Positions 5,148-9,244 of a stretch of 9,244 nucleotides of DNA are shown here, piece after piece. Each line of letters opens with the position of its first letter. The stretch's first letter is position 1. The stretch is from Candidatus Bathyarchaeota archaeon (GTDB lineage Archaea; Thermoproteota; Bathyarchaeia; Bathyarchaeales; Bathycorpusculaceae): assembly GCA_016649625.1 (NCBI GenBank), contig JAENXI010000021.1, positions 1-9,244 of the forward strand, read 5' to 3'. A program made the translations under genes and the position numbers. The notes beneath the pieces are model-generated. The model saw nothing but the letters and a program-made list of their open reading frames with translations, did not search any database and was not told the DNA's origin.

Positions 5148-7562
5148 TCATTGTCTTGTTTTTTTTCTTATGCTTTCTGAAGGAAATTCTTTAAGTTTTT
5201 CTGCCATTTTTCGTAAATTTTTATCGACGAGGTAGTTTACAGTGTCTTTTAGGAAAGTTCCATCTCTTTGTCTTTCTCCAGCTTTAATACCTGTTAAAAC
5301 TTCTATTCCTTCATCAATCGTTTTTGTTGAATAGATGTGGAATTTTCCATTTTTTGCAGCGTCTACTATTTCTTCTTTTAACATTAAATTCTGAACATTA
5401 CTTTCAGGGATCATAACTCCTTGTTTTCCACTTAATCCCTTTATTTTGCATATCTCAAAAAACCCTTCAATTTTTTCGTTAACCCCACCAATTGCCTGAA
5501 CTTCTCCTTTTTGATTCACAGAGCCAGTCACTGCTATGTTTTGTTTTATCGGTAGACCTGATATTGCTGATAAGATTGCGTATAACTCTGTGCTAGATGC
5601 ACTATCTCCATCAACTCCCCCATAGTTCTGTTCAAAAACCAGTCTCGCAGATAGGCTTAATGGATTTTCTTGTGCAAATTTCTCATTAAGATATCCGCTT
5701 AATATTAGAACACCTTTTGTGTGGGTTGGGCCTCCCATTTTTGCTTCTCTTTCAATGTCAACGATTCCATCCCTTCCTAATCCTATGCTTGCTGTGACTC
5801 TGGATGAACTACCAAATACAAAACCTCCAATACCCATAACTGCTAAGCCATTGATTTGTCCAACTTGTTCTGTTTCAGTATCGAGAAGAATTAATCCTCT
5901 TTTGATCATTTCTTGAATTTTTTCTTGAATGAGTTTAGAACGATGGATTTTTTCTTCAATAGCTCTCCTTACAAAATCACCTGTAATGGCTTTAGCTTTT
6001 TCTTGTTTAGCGTAAAAGTTAGCCTCACGAATTATATCGGCTACCTCAGCAAATCTAGTTGATAATTTCTCTTGATCTTGAGCTAATCTTTGACTATATT
6101 CAATAAGTTTAGCAAGACCCGAACTATTAAGGTGTGTTAATCCTTCTTTTTGACATACAGTACAAACAAATCCCGCATATTGTTTAATATTTTCTTCTGT
6201 ACGTTCCATAATCGTGTCAAATTCTGCTTTTACTTTGAATAATTCAGTAAAATCTTTATCTAAAGCAAATAATTGTCGAAAAAGATTTGGTTCCCCAATT
6301 AAAATTACTTTGGCGTTTAATGGGATCGGTTGTGGTTTTAAACTTTTGATATTAATAAAACCGTATCTCTCTTGGGGTTCTTCTATGGTTATTACTTCAT
6401 TTTTTAGAGCTCTTTTTAAACCGTCATATGCAAAAGGATTTCGAAGTAGATCTTCAACTGGTATAATCAAGTATCCTCCATTTGCTTTATGAAGGACTCC
6501 AGCATGGATCATAGTGAAATCTGTTATTAAAGCTCCAAATTGAGCTTCTTTTTCAGTTTTGCCAAAGAGATTTTGATAATTAGGATTAAATTCTATTACT
6601 ACCGGAGCGCCTTTAATCTTTGAATTATCAATGATTGTGTTAACTTTGTATTTTTTAAAAGGAGTTTCTTTCATCCAGGGCATTTGTAATTGAGTTTGGT
6701 TTTGCTGTGGTTGTCTTTTTGAAACAAATAGGGCTAAATTATCTAAAACATCGGTTTGAATCCCTATTAAATATTCGATTATTTGTTTGTTTTCTTTGTA
6801 TTTTGTTTTTAGATTCTCTACTAAATGTCCGATAGCGTACAAGGCAACTTCTCGATTGAGGTTTTTTATTTCTCCTTGAATCTTCTGTTCCATATCTAAA
6901 AACAGTCTCATCACACTTCTTAGTTCAGACTCTAATTTTTCTCGTTTTTCTTGAATTTTGTCTTTTGTTTTTTGTGGTAATTTTAGTAGTTCTTCTTGTG
7001 TGATAGGTTTATCATTAATTATTGGTACTAAAAGTAAACCAACTTTTGTATTCTGGATCAAAAATCCTTCTTTTTTAGCCTTGATATTGATTTTATCTAT
7101 AAGTTCTTTTCTTTGTCTTTCTAAATTACGAACCGTTGTTTCTCTTCTTGAAGCATAATCTTCGCTTTCAAAAGCTTTTGGCAATGATGTACGTATGTTT
7201 TCTATTAGACTTTTTACTTCATCTTTGAATTCTTTACCTTTTCCAGAGGGCAATTTAATTGCAGTTGGTTCGTATTGATTAGAAAAATTGTTAACATAAC
7301 ACCAATCATAAGGAGACGGTTCAGCAAGAGCAATTTTTTCAACAAAATTTTTAACCGCAGTTTTTCTTCCAGTTCCTGGATAACCTGCTACGTAAATGTT
7401 AAATCCATGATCTTTTATGCCTAAACCAAATTCTAATGCTTTTACTGCTCTTTTTTGTCCAATAATTTTAAGCAAAGGTTCTAAATCTTCTGTTGTTTCA
7501 CAATGCATAAAACTTGTGTCGCATTCTTTTCTAATTTTATCTGCTGATAACTCTCTTACCAT
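5148..7562 (-). CDS. Lon-family ATP-dependent protease, soluble AAA_32/LonB-like type
   Basis: This 804-residue AAA+ protease degrades proteins using ATP. It belongs to the Lon-like family with an AAA_32 N-terminal part, related to bacterial YcbZ/LonC-type proteins, and is not the membrane-anchored archaeal LonB: no transmembrane segment is seen. Numbered from the TTG at 7571, the Walker A motif is GYPGTGRKT (63-71), a long charged helical insertion follows (about 110-290), and Walker B is GGYLIIPVED (about 365-374). The C-terminal Lon protease domain (S16) has catalytic Ser657 in DGDSASS and Lys700 in NEKIEG. Their spacing of 43 residues equals that of E. coli Lon, so the protease should be active. 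I chose the ATG at 7562, with AAGGAT 9 bases upstream; the TTG three codons earlier (807 residues, AGGAT 6 bases upstream) is equally possible. It stands alone with its own promoter, typical of protein quality control. Confidence 0.92.
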   Translation of the reverse strand: MVRELSADKIRKECDTSFMHCETTEDLEPLLKIIGQKRAVKALEFGLGIKDHGFNIYVAGYPGTGRKTAVKNFVEKIALAEPSPYDWCYVNNFSNQYEPTAIKLPSGKGKEFKDEVKSLIENIRTSLPKAFESEDYASRRETTVRNLERQRKELIDKINIKAKKEGFLIQNTKVGLLLVPIINDKPITQEELLKLPQKTKDKIQEKREKLESELRSVMRLFLDMEQKIQGEIKNLNREVALYAIGHLVENLKTKYKENKQIIEYLIGIQTDVLDNLALFVSKRQPQQNQTQLQMPWMKETPFKKYKVNTIIDNSKIKGAPVVIEFNPNYQNLFGKTEKEAQFGALITDFTMIHAGVLHKANGGYLIIPVEDLLRNPFAYDGLKRALKNEVITIEEPQERYGFINIKSLKPQPIPLNAKVILIGEPNLFRQLFALDKDFTELFKVKAEFDTIMERTEENIKQYAGFVCTVCQKEGLTHLNSSGLAKLIEYSQRLAQDQEKLSTRFAEVADIIREANFYAKQEKAKAITGDFVRRAIEEKIHRSKLIQEKIQEMIKRGLILLDTETEQVGQINGLAVMGIGGFVFGSSSRVTASIGLGRDGIVDIEREAKMGGPTHTKGVLILSGYLNEKFAQENPLSLSARLVFEQNYGGVDGDSASSTELYAILSAISGLPIKQNIAVTGSVNQKGEVQAIGGVNEKIEGFFEICKIKGLSGKQGVMIPESNVQNLMLKEEIVDAAKNGKFHIYSTKTIDEGIEVLTGIKAGERQRDGTFLKDTVNYLVDKNLRKMAEKLKEFPSESIRKKTRQ

Positions 7563-7571
7563 GTCTCGCAA

Positions 7572-7582
7572 ATCCTTATCCT
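7572..7582 (-). promoter_or_regulatory. Tandem Shine-Dalgarno-like sequences before the Lon-type protease
   Basis: On the minus strand, AGGAT (7582-7578) and AAGGAT (7577-7572) follow each other directly. The first suits the TTG at 7571 and the second suits the ATG at 7562, so the start cannot be decided between them. The two products differ by only three residues. Confidence 0.5.
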
Positions 7583-7608
7583 AAAATACCTTAAAGAAAC
7601 ATTTAACT

Positions 7609-7620
7609 TTTAATATAATC
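7609..7620 (-). promoter_or_regulatory. TATA-like promoter element of the Lon-type protease gene
   Basis: On the minus strand GATTATATTAAA lies about 48-58 bases before the ATG. Transcription starting about 25 bases downstream gives a leader of roughly 20-30 bases, consistent with the Shine-Dalgarno seen there. This separates the protease gene from the upstream dph6 gene as its own unit. Confidence 0.5.
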
Positions 7621-7621
7621 T

Positions 7622-7639
7622 AGTTTTTGAAAAAAAACT
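7622..7639 (-). terminator. Terminator candidate after dph6
   Basis: On the minus strand, AGTTTTT and AAAAACT form a 7-base inverted repeat around TTTC, and the left side includes a run of eight T. It begins 26 bases after the dph6 stop and lies just before the TATA-like box of the protease gene. The T8 run is probably the working signal; the AT-only stem is weak. Confidence 0.4.
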
Positions 7640-7664
7640 TGCATTTTATTTGGTTACTATATTG

Positions 7665-8354
7665 TTATTTTGAATGTTTTGATATTAATCGAGCTTTTGA
7701 AATCGTATAAACTCCAGAGTTGTTTTTTGCATTAATATAATAGTCTAATATTTCAACTCTTTTCATAAAAAGAGGGGCATCCAAAACTGTTGTTTCAATT
7801 TCTCCCCCTTCACCTGAGATGCTTAGACCAAATTTTTTATTCAAACTTACTAATTGATCTATTATTTCATTAGTTATTTCCTTTCCTAACCAACTTTCAG
7901 TAAGTGGATAGGCAAAAATTCCAGAAATTATAACTTTATAACCCTCTTCCACAATTTCTCTTAAAAGAATTTCTTGATTTTTTTTCCATAGGGGATTAAT
8001 ACATATAATCCCTAATTCATCGCATATTCTCTGAATTCGTTGGGTTTGATAAACTGAAGCTAGTGCACCAGTTACTATTCCTACTATTTTGAATTCTGCA
8101 ATTGCGGTGATTATTGCTTCCTTCAAGTCTTTAAGTTCTTCTTCTGGATATCCTTCTGTCTTTGAATTAATTACTGGTATTCCTAGAGCTTCAGCTTGCA
8201 TCTTTGTTATGTCTATGTTTGGAGTATGAAACATGTAACTTTCTTTATTTTTTGAAATTATAGTTATCAAGCATACAATTGTGTGGTTTTTTGCTGCTTT
8301 GTGTAGTGCAACAGTTGAATCCTTACCACCTGAAAATAGAACTCCTAGTTTCAT
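7665..8354 (-). CDS. dph6: Diphthine-ammonia ligase
   Basis: This 229-residue enzyme carries out the last step of diphthamide synthesis, the ATP-dependent amidation of diphthine on a histidine of elongation factor 2 (EC 6.3.1.14). It acts in the cytoplasm. The N-terminal ATP-pyrophosphatase motif is SGGKDS (Ser8-Ser13), followed by the family's MFHTPN segment (about 41-46), the GALASVYQTQRI segment in the middle, and the C-terminal signature GEGGEIETTVLDAPLF (from Gly181). Length matches the compact archaeal single-domain form; eukaryotic versions carry additional C-terminal domains. The ATG at 8354 has no Shine-Dalgarno but has a good TATA box about 30 bases upstream, indicating leaderless or near-leaderless transcription. 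Other diphthamide genes are not in the window. Neighbouring genes show no functional link. The call is secure at family level. Confidence 0.93.
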   Translation of the reverse strand: MKLGVLFSGGKDSTVALHKAAKNHTIVCLITIISKNKESYMFHTPNIDITKMQAEALGIPVINSKTEGYPEEELKDLKEAIITAIAEFKIVGIVTGALASVYQTQRIQRICDELGIICINPLWKKNQEILLREIVEEGYKVIISGIFAYPLTESWLGKEITNEIIDQLVSLNKKFGLSISGEGGEIETTVLDAPLFMKRVEILDYYINAKNNSGVYTISKARLISKHSK

Positions 8355-8378
8355 ATTTTTCTTTTACTAAAAAACTTG

Positions 8379-8390
8379 AATATATATCCT
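8379..8390 (-). promoter_or_regulatory. TATA box of dph6
   Basis: On the minus strand AGGATATATATT is a near-consensus archaeal TATA box centred about 30 bases before the ATG. Initiation about 26 bases downstream falls within a few bases of the start codon, so the mRNA should be leaderless or nearly so. It is the clearest promoter in the window. Confidence 0.6.
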
Positions 8391-8480
8391 GCTCAAAAAT
8401 ACAAACAAATGACTTGGACTAAAAGAGATAAATATGAAACTTATTTTTATTCAATCAATTTTTTAACATCTAGAACTAAT

Positions 8481-9244
8481 TTATGCTTTTACATTGCGAA
8501 TGTTTTCAATTTTCCTTAATTGTTTTATCATTTCTAGAGAAACTTTTTTGTGAACTACATATACTGAAATTGCATAACCTGTTTTTCCAATTTGTCTTGA
8601 ATAGTTAGCTCTAATGTTTATCTCGTTATCAGCTAGAAGTTTATCAATATTAGCAAAAACTCCAGGAACGTCAAGGTGATGGATAAATAATGGGTAAACA
8701 GGTTTTTCTTCTAGTTCAATACTCTCTCCAGCGTTAACTGAATTGGTAAAATCTCCTCCTTGGAGATATCCTATTACAACTCGTGCGATTTCCATTGAAG
8801 TCTCCTTTTGAGCTTCGACAGTGGATGCACCTAAATGTGAACAAAGTATTATATTATCAAGGTTGCTAAGTTCGCTTTTGAATTCAGCGCCTTCAGATTT
8901 GGGTTCTTCATTGTAAACATCAATGGCTGCTCCAGCTATTCTTTTTTCTTTAAGTGCTTTGTATAATGCTTTTGTGTCAACATTATTGCCTCTTGAAGTG
9001 TTTATTAGGTAAGCTGTTGGTTTCATTAAGGCTAACTCTTTTTCTCCAACAATTACACTCTTTCCCCCTGTATGGATGCTGATATAATCAGATTTGGAGA
9101 GCACTTCTTCTTTGTTTACCATTTTAATGTTTGTTTCAAAACATGGACATATGTCGTATCCTAATACTTCCATGTCAAAACCACGTCTTACAAGTTCTCC
9201 TACTCTTTGTCCAATTTTTCCACAACCCAAGATTCCCAGGGTCT
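8481..9244 (-). CDS. serA: D-3-phosphoglycerate dehydrogenase, C-terminal part, cut by window edge
   Basis: This NAD-dependent enzyme of the D-2-hydroxyacid dehydrogenase family most likely oxidises 3-phosphoglycerate, the first step of serine synthesis. The frame stays open to the right edge, so the N-terminal substrate domain is missing. The TTG at 9230 is an internal Leu codon, because the preceding codons read TLGI, the normal lead-in to the nucleotide-binding motif GCGKIG. The catalytic Arg (NTSRG), Glu (NEEPKSEG) and His (CSHLGAST) are all present. A C-terminal ACT domain (about the last 75 residues, from PVYPLFIHHLDVPGV) follows directly, the short E. coli-like arrangement without an extra intervening domain. 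By alignment from memory with E. coli SerA, two serine-contacting positions (His344 and Asn364) are kept and Asn346 is Asp here, suggesting feedback control with altered affinity. Another 2-hydroxyacid dehydrogenase specificity is possible. No clear terminator is seen after its TAA. Confidence 0.85.
   Translation of the reverse strand, partial: TLGILGCGKIGQRVGELVRRGFDMEVLGYDICPCFETNIKMVNKEEVLSKSDYISIHTGGKSVIVGEKELALMKPTAYLINTSRGNNVDTKALYKALKEKRIAGAAIDVYNEEPKSEGAEFKSELSNLDNIILCSHLGASTVEAQKETSMEIARVVIGYLQGGDFTNSVNAGESIELEEKPVYPLFIHHLDVPGVFANIDKLLADNEINIRANYSRQIGKTGYAISVYVVHKKVSLEMIKQLRKIENIRNVKA

Noticed and set aside
5719..7158. Plus-strand open frames inside the Lon-type protease gene
   Set aside because: The minus-strand protein is complete with all catalytic motifs; the opposing frames have none.
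9228..9230. TTG as the start of the phosphoglycerate dehydrogenase
   Set aside because: The frame continues upstream with codons reading TLGI, the standard lead-in to the GxGxxG loop, so this TTG is an internal Leu and the gene is truncated by the window.
1..9244. CRISPR array, insertion sequence or prophage
   Set aside because: No regularly spaced repeats, transposase or integrase motifs, terminal repeats or phage structural genes were seen on either strand.

Overview
The window looks like a piece of an AT-rich archaeal chromosome. The strongest pointers are a diphthamide-synthesis enzyme (Dph6, confined to archaea and eukaryotes), a protein with an RPA-like OB fold, AT-rich TATA-like boxes about 25-30 bases upstream of several starts, short or absent leaders, and frequent TTG starts. 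A TACK-type lineage such as Bathyarchaeia would fit, but that placement is an impression from gene style and was not tested. No rRNA, tRNA, CRISPR array, insertion sequence or phage gene is visible.

Left part (1-2230, minus strand): a tight three-gene operon. It is read as a four-helix membrane protein of unknown function, then an ArsB/NhaD-type ion transporter one base downstream, then a small lysine-rich soluble protein. This looks like a transporter with two dedicated accessory proteins. Diverging from it on the plus strand is a two-helix membrane protein (2474-2923).

Middle part (2924-5147): a 356-base gene-poor spacer leads to an OB-fold protein with an unrecognised N-terminal domain (3280-3912, plus). 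That gene converges on a small Vsr/DUF559-like nuclease (4083-4433, minus). The nuclease has a TTG start backed by a strong Shine-Dalgarno sequence and a palindrome where an operator would sit. Divergent from it is a coiled-coil, lysine-rich protein ending in Phe-Phe-Phe (4592-5023, plus). Convergent gaps carry inverted repeats, one of them a good intrinsic-terminator shape.

Right part (5148-9244, minus strand): three housekeeping-type genes in the same direction, the first two of which have promoter-like elements of their own. They are a soluble Lon-family AAA+ protease with an intact Ser-Lys dyad, diphthine-ammonia ligase, and the C-terminal part of a D-3-phosphoglycerate dehydrogenase with an ACT domain, cut off by the window edge.

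The most promising unexplained items are the transporter operon with its two unknown partners and altered transporter motifs, the unknown domain fused to the OB fold, and the small nuclease with its palindromic control region. Nothing here proves a new system; each is a lead.
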